A stretch of 64,000 nt of DNA from Flavobacterium sp. LC2016-12 (GCF_015351595.1 NZ_JADKPT010000005.1:186001-250000); one strand, 5' to 3'; counted from the first letter of the stretch, positions 8,862 through 19,399 are shown. Translations and numbers: made by a program. Notes: generated by a model not told the origin, from the sequence alone.

Positions 8862-9776
8862 TTAATCTCTAATTAACGGTAAAGTTGAACATCTCAACAA
8901 TCCTTCTTGTTTTGCAATTTCAGCATACGGAATTTCTTCAACAATAAATCCATTTGCACGAAGCCAGTTATTTAGGCGCGTAAAATTTTTCTCAGAAACA
9001 ACTACATTTTCATCTATAGAAAAGACATTTGAAAACATATTATACATTTCGTTTCTTTCAATATGAAATAGATTTTCTTTCCCAAAAAGGTTTACCAAAT
9101 ACAAATAATCAGCTTCTTCGCGGAAACCTCTTTTATAAATTATTCCCTTATCCTTTCCTACAGGTTGAAAACAACAATCTAAGTGTAAAGCATTATCACG
9201 AGCTTCTAATTTAGATTTTACTAAATCAAATTCCTTGACAATTTTATTCGGAAACAATTCTTTAATATACCTTACACCATGCATATTGGTTCTGGCAGTG
9301 ATATAATCTTTATAATCGCTTCCTTTATAAGTTCCTATAAAAATATAATCATTCCAAAGCATTACATCCCCGCCTTCAATATGAACTTCTTCAGGCGGAC
9401 GAACTACTTTTAAAGGGTCGATTTGATCGATTACATATTGAATTGCATCTAATTCACGTTCTCTATCAGGTAAAATATTTGATTTTACAAAAACATCATC
9501 AATTACAAAACCAATATCTCTCGCGAATATTTGGTTGTAATTCTCAATCATTTCCGGACGATAAACTTTAACATCATATTTTTGAAAAACAGTATTAAAT
9601 GCATCCATTTCAGCAACCATATCTTTTTCGACTGGATAAGTTCCTGCCTTAATATGTTCCAATGATTTAGGATCGTAAGCTTCATCTAAAGATGGAGTTG
9701 GCCCATTATGAACGGCTGAACCCAAAACTACTGCTCGCAATCTTGACGTTTCGTTCTTTATATTTAATTGCAACAT
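8862..9776 (-). CDS. Dimethylarginine dimethylaminohydrolase / arginine-deiminase family protein
   Basis: 304-residue pentein-fold hydrolase. Key blocks: FARDIGFVIDD (near residue 68), the acidic pair in HIEGGDVML, the catalytic-histidine block ALHLDCCFQP, and the nucleophile Cys296 in GLLRCSTLPLIR at the very C-terminus. These fit enzymes that hydrolyse guanidinium carbon-nitrogen bonds (arginine, methylated arginine, or agmatine-like substrates). It lies directly upstream of ctlX, a second member of the same superfamily, which suggests a shared arginine/citrulline-related step. A TATATTTG box and the gltA terminator lie immediately upstream, so it likely starts its own two-gene operon. Confidence 0.85.
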   Translation of the reverse strand: MLQLNIKNETSRLRAVVLGSAVHNGPTPSLDEAYDPKSLEHIKAGTYPVEKDMVAEMDAFNTVFQKYDVKVYRPEMIENYNQIFARDIGFVIDDVFVKSNILPDRERELDAIQYVIDQIDPLKVVRPPEEVHIEGGDVMLWNDYIFIGTYKGSDYKDYITARTNMHGVRYIKELFPNKIVKEFDLVKSKLEARDNALHLDCCFQPVGKDKGIIYKRGFREEADYLYLVNLFGKENLFHIERNEMYNMFSNVFSIDENVVVSEKNFTRLNNWLRANGFIVEEIPYAEIAKQEGLLRCSTLPLIRD

Positions 9777-9795
9777 AACTCTATTATATTTTGAG

Positions 9796-9803
9796 CAAAT
9801 ATA
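9796..9803 (-). promoter_or_regulatory. Candidate -7 box of the DDAH-like/ctlX operon
   Basis: TATATTTG on the minus strand, 19 nt before the start codon and abutting the T-tract of the upstream gltA terminator. No TTG at the usual -33 position. Confidence 0.45.
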
Positions 9804-9832
9804 AAAAAAGCTTCACAGTTAAGTGAAGCTTT
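9803..9832 (-). terminator. Terminator of gltA
   Basis: 10-bp stem AAAGCTTCAC / GTGAAGCTTT with a 6-nt loop. On the minus strand it is followed by a T run, directly after the gltA stop codon. Confidence 0.85.
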
Positions 9833-9841
9833 GAAGTTATT

Positions 9842-11119
9842 TTATTTGTTAGACTTAAAGTCTCTTAAAGGGTGTCCTGTGTAAATTTGTCTAGGCCTTC
9901 CGATTGGCTCTTTGTTTTCACGCATTTCTTTCCATTGTGCGATCCAACCTGGTAATCTTCCAATGGCAAACATCACTGTAAACATATCAGTTGGAATTCC
10001 TAATGCTCTGTAAATAATTCCTGAGTAGAAATCAACATTAGGATATAAATTTCTTGATTTGAAGTAATCATCTTCAAGGGCAGCTGATTCTAGTTTCTTA
10101 GCAATTTCTAAAATTGGATCATTAACACCTAATGTTTCTAACACTTCTTTAGCTGCTTTTTTGATAATTTTAGCTCTTGGATCAAAGTTTTTATATACTC
10201 TGTGACCAAATCCCATCAAACGGAAAGGATCATTTTTATCTTTTGCTTTTGCTAAAAATTTATCAGTATCTCCACCATCTTTATTAATTTCTTCTAACAT
10301 TTCAAGAACCGCTTGATTCGCTCCGCCATGAAGTGGTCCCCAAAGCGCAGAAACTCCTGCAGAAATCGAAGCAAACAAACCTGCATGAGACGAACCAACC
10401 ATTCTTACTGTTGAAGTAGAACAGTTTTGCTCATGATCAGCATGAAGAATAAATAATTTATCTAATGCATCAATAACAACCGGACTTGCTTTATAAGGCC
10501 CTGTAGGCAATTGAAACATCAATTGCATAAAGTTTTCTACATATCCTTTTGTATTGTCATAGTAGTTCAATGGATAGCCCATTGATTTTCTATATGTCCA
10601 TGTAGCAATTACAAGGAATTTTGCCATTGTTTTACAAATAGCCTCGTACATTTCTTTTTCGTTATCAACATTTACTGCCTTTGGATTAAATGCAGTTAAA
10701 GCACTTGTCAAAGCAGATAAAACTCCCATTGGATGAGCTGTTTTTGGAAATCCGTCAATGATATTTTTCATCTCTTCGTTTACCAAAGTATGTTTTTTAA
10801 TATCATTTTCAAATTGCTCCAGCTGTTGAGTTGTTGGTAGTTCACCAAAAATCAAAAGATATGATACCTCTAAGAAACTTGCTTTTTCAGCCAGATCTTC
10901 GATTGAATATCCTCTGTAACGCAAGATTCCTAATTCCCCGTCTAAGAAGGTGATTTCACTTTTGCAAGAACCAGAATTTTTGTAACCAGGATCAATTGTA
11001 ATAACACCAGTTAAATCACGTAATTTGTTAATATCGATAGCTGATTCATTTTCGCTCCCAGTAATAACCGGAAGCTCAATTTTTTGACCATCTACTTCTA
11101 ATGTAGCTATTTTTGACAT
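9842..11119 (-). CDS. gltA: Citrate synthase
   Basis: Condenses acetyl-CoA and oxaloacetate to citrate, the first TCA-cycle step. The 425-residue protein has the catalytic triad at His264 (GPLHGG), His306 (GFGHRVYK) and Asp363 (NVDFYSG), almost the E. coli numbering, and the N-terminal extension of the hexameric Gram-negative type. It is a single transcription unit: its own hairpin lies downstream, and the eno terminator plus a TAGATTTG box lie in the region upstream. Start codon gives the family-typical MSKIATLEVDG N-terminus. Confidence 0.97.
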   Translation of the reverse strand: MSKIATLEVDGQKIELPVITGSENESAIDINKLRDLTGVITIDPGYKNSGSCKSEITFLDGELGILRYRGYSIEDLAEKASFLEVSYLLIFGELPTTQQLEQFENDIKKHTLVNEEMKNIIDGFPKTAHPMGVLSALTSALTAFNPKAVNVDNEKEMYEAICKTMAKFLVIATWTYRKSMGYPLNYYDNTKGYVENFMQLMFQLPTGPYKASPVVIDALDKLFILHADHEQNCSTSTVRMVGSSHAGLFASISAGVSALWGPLHGGANQAVLEMLEEINKDGGDTDKFLAKAKDKNDPFRLMGFGHRVYKNFDPRAKIIKKAAKEVLETLGVNDPILEIAKKLESAALEDDYFKSRNLYPNVDFYSGIIYRALGIPTDMFTVMFAIGRLPGWIAQWKEMRENKEPIGRPRQIYTGHPLRDFKSNK

Positions 11120-11156
11120 AATATATCGGAAATAAATCTTTAAAATAATAATTTAT

Positions 11157-11164
11157 CAAATCTA
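11157..11164 (-). promoter_or_regulatory. Candidate -7 box of gltA
   Basis: TAGATTTG (TAnnTTTG) on the minus strand, 37 nt upstream of the gltA ATG and downstream of the eno hairpin. No -33 TTG found. Confidence 0.4.
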
Positions 11165-11224
11165 AGGAATTTAAGACTAATTAAAAAAGGAATACTGCTA
11201 TGAATTTGTTAAAACTCCAAAAAA

Positions 11225-11252
11225 AAACCACCCATTAAAAAATGGGTGGTTT
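11225..11252 (-). terminator. Terminator of eno
   Basis: Perfect 12-bp stem AAACCACCCATT / AATGGGTGGTTT with an AAAA loop, followed on the minus strand by a T tract; 22 nt after the eno stop. Confidence 0.92.
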
Positions 11253-11274
11253 AAATCTATATATAACCTTACAA

Positions 11275-12591
<1,317 letters not shown>

Positions 12592-12621
12592 TTATATTTT
12601 TTTTTCGAAATTATAAAAATA

Positions 12622-12653
12622 TTTAATAGTAAAAACGCATTCTTACTATTAAA
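12622..12653 (-). terminator. Probable terminator of carA
   Basis: Perfect 11-bp inverted repeat TTTAATAGTAA / TTACTATTAAA with a 10-nt loop, shortly after the carA stop. AT-rich, so weaker than the other hairpins in the window; a T-rich stretch follows on the minus strand. Confidence 0.55.
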
Positions 12654-12669
12654 CTTCTTTATTTATTAA

Positions 12670-13788
12670 CTACATCGTTTTAGCAACAGCTTGTTTTATG
12701 TTCTCAACAAACTGATCAAATAAATAAGATGAATCATGTGGTCCAGGACTTGCCTCTGGGTGATATTGAACTGAAAAACAATTTTTATTTTTCATTCGCA
12801 TTCCTGCAACTGTATCATCATTAAGATGTACATGTGTAATCTCTAACTCAGGATGATTATCTAACGCATCTCTTTTTACAGCAAAACCATGATTTTGCGA
12901 AGTTATTTCCCCTTTTCCTGTAATTATATTTTTCACAGGATGATTAATCCCACGGTGACCTCCAAACATTTTATACGTTTTAACACCGTTTGCCAGAGCT
13001 ATAACCTGATGCCCTAAACAAATTCCAAATAATGGTTTATCATCTGCTATAATTTCTTTAGCAACTTGTATAGCACCAAATAACGGATCTGGATCTCCAG
13101 GGCCATTTGACAAGAAGTATCCATCAGGATTAAATTCTGTCAAATCTTTATAAGTTGAATTATATGGGAAAACTTTAATATAACAATCTCTCTTAGCAAG
13201 ATTTCTTAAGATATTTTTTTTGATGCCAAGATCTAAAGCTGATATTTTATAAGTAGCTTTTTCATCTCCAAAAAAATAAGGTTCAGTAGTCGATACTTTT
13301 GAAGCCAACTCTAAACCTTCCATGTTTGGCACATTTGCCAATTCTTTCTTCAAATCTTCAACTGAAGTTCCGTCAGTACAGATAACAGCATTCATAGCTC
13401 CATTGTCACGAATATAACTTACCAATGCACGAGTATCAACATCAGAGATACAGATTAAATTCTGTTTAGTAAAATAATCTTCTAAACTTCCAGAAGCATC
13501 TTCACGTGAATAATTAAAGCTGAAGTTTTTACAAACTAAACCAGCAATTTTCACACTGTCAGATTCTATTTCTAAATCATTAACACCATAATTCCCAATG
13601 TGCGCATTAGTGGCAACTAATATTTGGCCAAAATAAGAAGGATCAGTAAAAATCTCCTGATATCCGGTCATTCCAGTATTAAAACAAACTTCACCAAAAG
13701 TCTTACCGCTAATCCCGATAGATTTTCCATGAAAAATAGTCCCATCACTTAGTAATAAAATGGCGCTTTGTCGTGTTGTGTATTTCAT
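12670..13788 (-). CDS. carA: Carbamoyl-phosphate synthase small subunit
   Basis: Glutaminase subunit that passes ammonia to CarB to make carbamoyl phosphate for pyrimidine and arginine synthesis. 372 residues: an N-terminal CPSase_sm_chain domain (to about 150) and a class I glutamine amidotransferase domain with the triad Cys257 (GICLGHQ), His343 and Glu345 (YHPEASPGP). carB is not in the window. A two-part promoter lies upstream, separated from rplQ by a terminator, so carA is its own unit despite being collinear with the ribosomal operon. Confidence 0.97.
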   Translation of the reverse strand: MKYTTRQSAILLLSDGTIFHGKSIGISGKTFGEVCFNTGMTGYQEIFTDPSYFGQILVATNAHIGNYGVNDLEIESDSVKIAGLVCKNFSFNYSREDASGSLEDYFTKQNLICISDVDTRALVSYIRDNGAMNAVICTDGTSVEDLKKELANVPNMEGLELASKVSTTEPYFFGDEKATYKISALDLGIKKNILRNLAKRDCYIKVFPYNSTYKDLTEFNPDGYFLSNGPGDPDPLFGAIQVAKEIIADDKPLFGICLGHQVIALANGVKTYKMFGGHRGINHPVKNIITGKGEITSQNHGFAVKRDALDNHPELEITHVHLNDDTVAGMRMKNKNCFSVQYHPEASPGPHDSSYLFDQFVENIKQAVAKTM

Positions 13789-13859
13789 TCTTTAATTTGT
13801 ATTGTTTTTAATCGTCATAAAACTAGCCAGGCATGTTTTACTTGTAATTAGATATTTTG

Positions 13860-13890
13860 CAAATTTACTTCTTTAAAAGAGTGCTTCCAA
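13860..13890 (-). promoter_or_regulatory. Promoter of carA
   Basis: Bacteroidota-type promoter on the minus strand: -33 TTG at 13888-13890, a 20-nt spacer, and -7 box TAAATTTG at 13860-13867. The predicted leader is about 65 nt. Confidence 0.7.
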
Positions 13891-13977
13891 GATTTTTTAA
13901 AAAATTCATTCATAAAAATTGAACCTAAGTATTGAAATAAGTTATATTTTGATTTATTTTAAAAAAAATCAAAAAAA

Positions 13978-14006
13978 AAGGATAAACTAAAAATTAGCTT
14001 ATCCTT
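13978..14006 (-). terminator. Terminator of the S10-spc-alpha operon (after rplQ)
   Basis: 13-bp stem with one mismatch (AAGGATAAACTAA / TTAGCTTATCCTT), 3-nt loop, followed on the minus strand by a long T tract; 28 nt after the rplQ stop. Confidence 0.9.
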
Positions 14007-14034
14007 GATTTTTATAGAATCATTACTTTCATAA

Positions 14035-14523
14035 TTATTCAGAAGCTTCAGTAGTCGTTTCTGACTCAGCAGCTGGAGCTTCAGTAGTTTCCTCAGCTTT
14101 TTTTGCTTTACCACCACGACGGCTTTTTGCTTTTTTAACTTCTTTTTTACCTCCATTGTAAAGTTCATTGAAATCTACAAGTTCGATCATTGCCATATCA
14201 GCATTATCTCCCAAACGATTTCCAACTTTAATGATACGAGTGTATCCACCTGGACGGTCTCCAACTTTAGCAGCTACGTCTCTGAACAAGTCAGTTACCG
14301 CATATTTGCTACGTAAGTAAGCAAAAACAATACGACGATTATGAGTCGTATCTTCTTTTGATTTTGTGATTAAAGGCTCAACGAATTGTTTAAGCGCTTT
14401 AGCCTTAGCAACAGTAGTGTTAATACGTTTGTGCTCAATAAGAGAACAAGCCATATTAGCTAACATAGCTTTTCTATGTCCAGTCTGTCTGCTTAAGTGA
14501 TTGAATTTTTTTCCGTGTCTCAT
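14035..14523 (-). CDS. rplQ: 50S ribosomal protein L17
   Basis: 162 residues. The first about 120 are the conserved L17 core ([20 protein letters not shown]... [22 protein letters not shown]). The rest is a low-complexity Lys/Ala then Glu/Thr/Ala tail (from about residue 125) not present in E. coli L17; such charged tails are common in this phylum. It is the last gene of the ribosomal operon, 36 nt after rpoA across a GC-rich hairpin, and is followed by a strong terminator. Confidence 0.97.
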   Translation of the reverse strand: MRHGKKFNHLSRQTGHRKAMLANMACSLIEHKRINTTVAKAKALKQFVEPLITKSKEDTTHNRRIVFAYLRSKYAVTDLFRDVAAKVGDRPGGYTRIIKVGNRLGDNADMAMIELVDFNELYNGGKKEVKKAKSRRGGKAKKAEETTEAPAAESETTTEASE

Positions 14524-14538
14524 TGCTATTTTAAATTT

Positions 14539-14556
14539 AATCCGCCGTGGCGGATT
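14539..14556 (-). repeat. GC-rich palindrome between rpoA and rplQ
   Basis: Perfect 8-bp inverted repeat AATCCGCC / GGCGGATT with a 2-nt loop, starting three bases after the rpoA stop codon. It stands out in an AT-rich spacer and has no following T tract, so it is more likely an RNA-stability or translation element, or an interspersed palindrome, than a terminator. Confidence 0.6.
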
Positions 14557-14559
14557 GAA

Positions 14560-15552
14560 TTATTCTTTATCTAATTTGTATTTAGCTAAATCCATTCCGA
14601 AAGTTAAATTTTTAACTGCTACAAGTTCATCTAGCTCTGTTAAAGATTTTTTACCAAAATTACGGAATTTCATTAGGTCATTTTTATTGAACGATACTAA
14701 ATCACCAAGTGTATCAACTTCAGCCGCTTTCAAGCAATTTAATGCTCTCACAGATAAATCCATATCAACAAGCTTAGTTTTAAGCAATTGTCTCATATGC
14801 AATGACTCTTCATCATACGATTCTGTTTGTGCAATTTCGTCAGCCTCGAGTGTAATTCTTTCGTCAGAAAACAACATGAAGTGGTGAATTAAAACCTTAG
14901 CAGCTTCAGTAAGAGCATCTTTTGGATTAATAGATCCATCAGTTTTAATTTCAAAAACTAATTTTTCATAATCTGTTTTTTGCTCTACACGGAAGTTTTC
15001 AATTGCATATTTTACATTTTTTACCGGAGTAAAAATAGAGTCTGTAAAAATGGTTCCAATTGCAGCATTCTGTTTTTTGTTCTCCTCAGCAGGAACATAT
15101 CCTCTACCTTTTTCGATTGTTAAATCGAAGTTCAATTTGATTTTAGAATCTAAATTACAGATAACAAGGTCTGGATTCAAAACTTGAAAACCTGAAATAA
15201 ATTTTTGAAAATCACCTGCTGTCAATTGATCTTTACCAGAAACAGAAATTGTAACTGCTTCATTATCGATATCTTCGATCTGACGTTTGAAACGTACTTG
15301 TTTTAGATTAAGGATAATTTCGGTAACATCTTCAACAACACCTGAAATAGTAGAAAACTCATGATCTACACCTTCGATACGAACAGATGTAATTGCATAA
15401 CCTTCTAATGCTGAAAGCAAAACTCTTCTAAGTGCATTACCAACTGTCAATCCGTAACCAGGTTCCAAAGGTCTAAATTCGAATTTACCTTCAAAATCGG
15501 TTGAATCGATCATGATAACTTTATCGGGCTTTTGAAAATTAAATATTGCCAT
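14560..15552 (-). CDS. rpoA: DNA-directed RNA polymerase subunit alpha
   Basis: 330 residues. The N-terminal dimerisation domain (about 1-235) contains the typical [20 protein letters not shown] block; a linker is followed by the C-terminal domain (about 255-320; [20 protein letters not shown]), which contacts DNA and regulators. Standard position between rpsD and rplQ, 21 nt after rpsD. No anomalies. Confidence 0.98.
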   Translation of the reverse strand: MAIFNFQKPDKVIMIDSTDFEGKFEFRPLEPGYGLTVGNALRRVLLSALEGYAITSVRIEGVDHEFSTISGVVEDVTEIILNLKQVRFKRQIEDIDNEAVTISVSGKDQLTAGDFQKFISGFQVLNPDLVICNLDSKIKLNFDLTIEKGRGYVPAEENKKQNAAIGTIFTDSIFTPVKNVKYAIENFRVEQKTDYEKLVFEIKTDGSINPKDALTEAAKVLIHHFMLFSDERITLEADEIAQTESYDEESLHMRQLLKTKLVDMDLSVRALNCLKAAEVDTLGDLVSFNKNDLMKFRNFGKKSLTELDELVAVKNLTFGMDLAKYKLDKE

Positions 15553-15573
15553 AAATTTCGACTAAGTCAATTA

Positions 15574-16179
15574 TTATTTGTTGTACAACTCTACGATTAA
15601 TTGTTCTTTAATGTTTTCTGGAATCTGAAGTCTTGCAGGTACAGAAACAAAAGTTCCTTCTTTAAGATCATTATTCCAAGTAATCCATTCATAAACATGA
15701 CTTGAATTTGACAAAGAACGTTCGATAGCTTCTAAAGATTTAGATTTTTCACGAACTGCAACTTTATCACCAGGTTTAAGGTGGTAAGAAGCGATGTTTA
15801 CAACTTCACCATTAACAGTAACGTGTCTGTGAGAAACTAATTGTCTAGCTCCTCTTCTAGAAGGAGCAATACCCATTCTAAAAACAACGTTATCTAATCT
15901 TGCCTCACATAATTGTAAAAGAACTTCACCAGTAACACCTTTAGTAGCTGATGCTTTTTTGAATAAATTTCTGAATTGTTTTTCTAAAATTCCGTAAGAA
16001 TATTTAGCTTTTTGCTTTTCCATTAACTGAACAGCGTACTCAGATTTTTTACCTCTTTTTTTTGCCATCCCGTGTTGTCCAGGTGGGTAATTTCTTTTTT
16101 CGAAAGATTTGTCATCTCCGAAGATTGCTTCGCCAAATTTACGAGCAATTCTAGTTTTAGGACCAGTATATCTTGCCAT
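15574..16179 (-). CDS. rpsD: 30S ribosomal protein S4
   Basis: 201 residues, with the S4 N-terminal domain and the RNA-binding S4 domain ([20 protein letters not shown], about 96-115). It lacks the N-terminal zinc-binding cysteines of the Zn-type S4. In E. coli S4 represses its own operon. Here the gene is preceded by a 92-nt gap, unusually long for this operon, that can fold into a long stem; this is a candidate S4 control site (inference). Confidence 0.97.
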   Translation of the reverse strand: MARYTGPKTRIARKFGEAIFGDDKSFEKRNYPPGQHGMAKKRGKKSEYAVQLMEKQKAKYSYGILEKQFRNLFKKASATKGVTGEVLLQLCEARLDNVVFRMGIAPSRRGARQLVSHRHVTVNGEVVNIASYHLKPGDKVAVREKSKSLEAIERSLSNSSHVYEWITWNNDLKEGTFVSVPARLQIPENIKEQLIVELYNK

Positions 16180-16197
16180 TTCTAAAAAATTAAATTT

Positions 16198-16251
16198 AAG
16201 GTAGAGATTATGAATTCAGGTCAAATCCTTCGATAATCTATATTCTACCTT
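16198..16251 (-). promoter_or_regulatory. Structured leader candidate upstream of rpsD
   Basis: Two stacked helices: AAGGTAGA/TCTACCTT (16198-16205 with 16244-16251) and GATTAT/ATAATC (16206-16211 with 16233-16238), separated by a 5-nt bulge on one side and closed by a 21-nt loop. It fills most of the rpsK-rpsD gap. There is no T tract, so it is not an obvious terminator. The position ahead of the S4 gene suggests, but does not prove, a ribosomal-protein-responsive element. Confidence 0.45.
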
Positions 16252-16271
16252 GTTATACTATAATAAATAAA

Positions 16272-16655
16272 TTAAACTCTACGTCTTTTCGGAGGACGAC
16301 ATCCGTTGTGAGGCATTGGAGTAACATCGATAATCTCAGTAACTTCAATTCCACCGTTATGAATAGAACGAATAGCAGACTCACGTCCGTTTCCTGGTCC
16401 TTTTACATAAACTTTTACTTTTTTAAGTCCTGCCTCAAGAGCTACTTTACTACAATCTTCTGCTGCCATTTGAGCTGCGTACGGAGTGTTCTTTTTAGAA
16501 CCTCTGAAACCCATCTTACCAGCTGAAGACCAAGAAATAACTTCACCTTTCTTATTTGTCAAAGAAATGATAATGTTGTTGAAAGTGGCAGAAATATGAG
16601 CTTCACCCGTTGATTCAACGATAACTTTACGTTTTTTTGCAGTTGCTTTAGCCAT
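16272..16655 (-). CDS. rpsK: 30S ribosomal protein S11
   Basis: 127 residues with the conserved S11 core: [35 protein letters not shown], and the C-terminal [18 protein letters not shown]. Lies 8 nt after rpsM in the alpha section of the operon. The downstream gap to rpsD is long and structured. Normal length. Confidence 0.98.
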   Translation of the reverse strand: MAKATAKKRKVIVESTGEAHISATFNNIIISLTNKKGEVISWSSAGKMGFRGSKKNTPYAAQMAAEDCSKVALEAGLKKVKVYVKGPGNGRESAIRSIHNGGIEVTEIIDVTPMPHNGCRPPKRRRV

Positions 16656-16663
16656 ATTACTTA

Positions 16664-17038
16664 TTATTTAGTTGCTTTTTTCTTGTTAGCAACAGTTTTT
16701 CTTTTACCTTTTCTTGTTCTAGAGTTGTTTTTAGTTCTTTGTCCTCTTAACGGAAGACCAGATCTATGACGGATACCTCTGTAACAACCAATATCCATTA
16801 AACGTTTGATGTTTAAAGAAACCTCAGAACGTAATTCTCCTTCAATTTTGTAAAATGAAACAGCATCACGAATCGCTCCGATCTCATCATCATTCCAATC
16901 TTGAACTTTTTTGTCTTGGCTAACTTGAGCTTTTTCTAAAATCTCAATAGCTCTACTTCTTCCTAATCCAAAGATATAGGTAAGTGCTATAACACCTCTT
17001 TTATTTTTTGGGATATCTACCCCTGCTATTCTTGCCAT
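16664..17038 (-). CDS. rpsM: 30S ribosomal protein S13
   Basis: 124 residues, opening with [20 protein letters not shown], the S13 helix-two-turn-helix ([14 protein letters not shown]) and the basic C-terminus [19 protein letters not shown]. It lies 2 nt after rpmJ and 8 nt before rpsK. Binds the head of the 30S subunit and contacts tRNA. No anomaly. Confidence 0.98.
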   Translation of the reverse strand: MARIAGVDIPKNKRGVIALTYIFGLGRSRAIEILEKAQVSQDKKVQDWNDDEIGAIRDAVSFYKIEGELRSEVSLNIKRLMDIGCYRGIRHRSGLPLRGQRTKNNSRTRKGKRKTVANKKKATK

Positions 17039-17040
17039 AA

Positions 17041-17157
17041 TTATCCTTGTCTTTGTTTAAATCTAGGATTCTTTTTGTTTATTACGTACAATCTCCCTTT
17101 TCTACGCACAATGATGCACTCGGGACTTCTCTTTTTTACTGATGCTCTAACTTTCAT
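17041..17157 (-). CDS. rpmJ: 50S ribosomal protein L36 (zinc-free form)
   Basis: 38-residue gene found by translating the infA-rpsM gap: [20 protein letters not shown] at the start and FKQRQG at the end. Compared with the zinc-ribbon form of L36 (Cys11, Cys14, Cys27, His33), only Cys14 remains; the other positions are Ser, Asn and Phe. This is a zinc-independent (C-minus) version. It starts 12 nt after infA and ends 2 nt before rpsM. Length and context are exactly those of L36. Confidence 0.96.
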   Translation of the reverse strand: MKVRASVKKRSPECIIVRRKGRLYVINKKNPRFKQRQG

Positions 17158-17169
17158 AGTGAATATCCT

Positions 17170-17385
17170 TTAATATCGATAAGTAATTCTTGCTTTTGAC
17201 AAATCATAAGGGCTCATTTCCAGTTTCACTTTATCACCGGGTAATAATTTGATGTAATGCATACGCATCTTACCAGAAATATGAGCAATTACAATATGTC
17301 CATTTTCTAACTCCACACGGAACATCGCATTTGACAATGCTTCAATAATTGATCCGTCTTGTTCTATTGCTGATTGTTTTGCCAT
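17170..17385 (-). CDS. infA: Translation initiation factor IF-1
   Basis: 71-residue OB-fold protein: [20 protein letters not shown], then [20 protein letters not shown] and [18 protein letters not shown]. Binds the ribosomal A site during initiation. It follows secY by 7 nt; the map (methionine aminopeptidase) gene often found at this point in other bacteria is absent. Confidence 0.98.
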   Translation of the reverse strand: MAKQSAIEQDGSIIEALSNAMFRVELENGHIVIAHISGKMRMHYIKLLPGDKVKLEMSPYDLSKARITYRY

Positions 17386-17392
17386 AAATATA

Positions 17393-18739
17393 TTAAGCTA
17401 CTGCTTTTCTATTTTTACCAGTCTTCATTAAACCATCATAATGTTTGTTTAACAAGTATGAATTGATTTGCTGAATAGTATCTATTGCAACTCCAACCAT
17501 AATTATTAATGAGGTACCTCCAAAAAACATTGCCCAAGATTGTTGTACATCCATAATACTTACAACAATAGCTGGGAACACAGCAATCAAAGCAAGGAAT
17601 AAAGATCCTGGGAAAGTTATTAAAGACATCACTTTATCTAAGAAATCTGAAGTTTCAGCACCTGGACGAACTCCCGGGATAAAACCACCGCTTCTTTTCA
17701 AATCATCAGCCATTTTGTTAGTAGGAACAGTAATTGCAGTGTAGAAAAATGTAAATACAATAATTAAAGTTGCAAATACAAAATTATACCAAAAACCGAA
17801 CATATTACTAAATGCTCCAACAATAGATTGTGATGTGTCTGATTTAGACAATCCAGCTACAGCTGCAGGTATAAACATAATTGCCTGAGCAAAAATGATT
17901 GGCATAACTCCAGAAGCATTAAGCTTAAGAGGAATCCATTGTCTATTACCACCTGCTAAATCTTGCTCATAATCACCAGTTGTTGTACGACGAGCGTATT
18001 GAACCGGAATTCTACGTACTGCCATTGTAAGCAATACACAAGCAATAATCACTAATAACCACACAATAATTTCAATAACTAATAACATTGGACCTCCATT
18101 GTTATTGGTAACTCTCGTTGTAAACTCTTGAATAAAAGCTTGAGGTAAACGAGCTAAGATACCAACCATAATTAATAATGAAATTCCATTTCCAATACCT
18201 TTATCCGTAATTTTCTCTCCAAGCCACATAGCAAAGATTGTACCTGTCACTAAAATGATAACAGATGAGAACAAAAATTCAGGAGAATTAAAGCCTAGTA
18301 AGAATGCACTACCAGGCAATGTTCTGTATAAATTATAGATATAAGTTGGACCTTGAACCAGTGTAATAGCTATAGTCAACCAACGAGTGATTTGATTAAT
18401 CTTTTTTCTACCACTTTCTCCATCGTTTTGAAGTTTTTGCAAATAAGGAATAGCAATTCCCATCAACTGAACCACAATAGACGCAGAAATATAAGGCATA
18501 ATACCTAAAGCAAAAACTGAAGCTTTAGAGAAAGCACCCCCAGTAAACATGTCTAGGATAGATCCTAAACCATTTTTAGTTTGTCCCGCTAAACCAGTTA
18601 ATTGAGTTGCGTCAATCCCAGGAAGCGTAACGTGTGCACCAAAACGATATACTAAAAGCAATCCTAATGTAATTAAGATTCTATTTTTCAGTTCTTCGAT
18701 TTTCCAAACATTACTTATTGATTCAATAAATTTCTTCAT
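17393..18739 (-). CDS. secY: Protein translocase subunit SecY
   Basis: 448-residue channel of the Sec translocon with ten predicted membrane helices. Typical blocks: [20 protein letters not shown] (plug/TM2 area), the cytosolic loop [10 protein letters not shown] (about 242-251), and the late loop [13 protein letters not shown] (about 350-362). It sits 13 nt after rplO and 7 nt before infA, the usual spc-operon place. Confidence 0.98.
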   Translation of the reverse strand: MKKFIESISNVWKIEELKNRILITLGLLLVYRFGAHVTLPGIDATQLTGLAGQTKNGLGSILDMFTGGAFSKASVFALGIMPYISASIVVQLMGIAIPYLQKLQNDGESGRKKINQITRWLTIAITLVQGPTYIYNLYRTLPGSAFLLGFNSPEFLFSSVIILVTGTIFAMWLGEKITDKGIGNGISLLIMVGILARLPQAFIQEFTTRVTNNNGGPMLLVIEIIVWLLVIIACVLLTMAVRRIPVQYARRTTTGDYEQDLAGGNRQWIPLKLNASGVMPIIFAQAIMFIPAAVAGLSKSDTSQSIVGAFSNMFGFWYNFVFATLIIVFTFFYTAITVPTNKMADDLKRSGGFIPGVRPGAETSDFLDKVMSLITFPGSLFLALIAVFPAIVVSIMDVQQSWAMFFGGTSLIIMVGVAIDTIQQINSYLLNKHYDGLMKTGKNRKAVA

Positions 18740-18752
18740 CTTAATAGATAAG

Positions 18753-19205
18753 TTATATAGTTACAGCTTCTCCACCAGCAGCTTCAATAGCAGCTTTTGC
18801 AGTAGCAGTAAATTTGTGGGCAGTTACTTTTAATTTTGCTTTCAATTCTCCTCTACCTAAAATCTTAACGATTTCATTTTTGGTAGCTAGACGATTTGCT
18901 ACGAAATCTGTCATAGAAACAGAATCAGTAATCACACCATTGTCTACTAATAATTGAAGCGTATCTAAATTAACACCTTCGTATTCTTTACGATTGATGT
19001 TTGTGAAACCAAACTTAGGCACACGTCTTTGAAGTGGCATTTGCCCTCCTTCAAAACCAATCTTTTTAGAATAACCAGAACGAGACTTTGCTCCTTTGTG
19101 ACCTCTTGCAGCAGTGCCACCTTTTCCAGAACCTTCTCCTCTACCTAATCTTTTATTTTGATTGTGCGTTGATCCTTCAGCTGGTTGTAAGTTACTTAAA
19201 TTCAT
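18753..19205 (-). CDS. rplO: 50S ribosomal protein L15
   Basis: 150 residues with the Gly/Lys/Arg-rich N-terminus (KRLGRGEGSGKGGTAARGHK) and the GFEGGQMPLQRRVPKFGF block. Assembles late into the 50S subunit. Lies 11 nt after rpmD and 13 nt before secY. Confidence 0.98.
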   Translation of the reverse strand: MNLSNLQPAEGSTHNQNKRLGRGEGSGKGGTAARGHKGAKSRSGYSKKIGFEGGQMPLQRRVPKFGFTNINRKEYEGVNLDTLQLLVDNGVITDSVSMTDFVANRLATKNEIVKILGRGELKAKLKVTAHKFTATAKAAIEAAGGEAVTI

Positions 19206-19216
19206 AACAGTATTTG

Positions 19217-19399
19217 TTATTTAGCTTCTTCAACAGAAACTAAGTGTTTAACTTTGTTTATCATACCAAGGATAGCAGGGTTTGAATCATGCTCTACAAC
19301 TTGTCCCATTTTACGTAGACCTAAAGCTTCCAAACCTCTCTTTTGAGAAAGAGGACAGTTGATTTTGCTTCTTACTTGTTTTACTAATAATTTAGCCAT
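19217..19399 (-). CDS. rpmD: 50S ribosomal protein L30
   Basis: 60 residues: [20 protein letters not shown] followed by [20 protein letters not shown], the family pattern. Lies 12 nt after rpsE and 11 nt before rplO. Confidence 0.97.
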   Translation of the reverse strand: MAKLLVKQVRSKINCPLSQKRGLEALGLRKMGQVVEHDSNPAILGMINKVKHLVSVEEAK

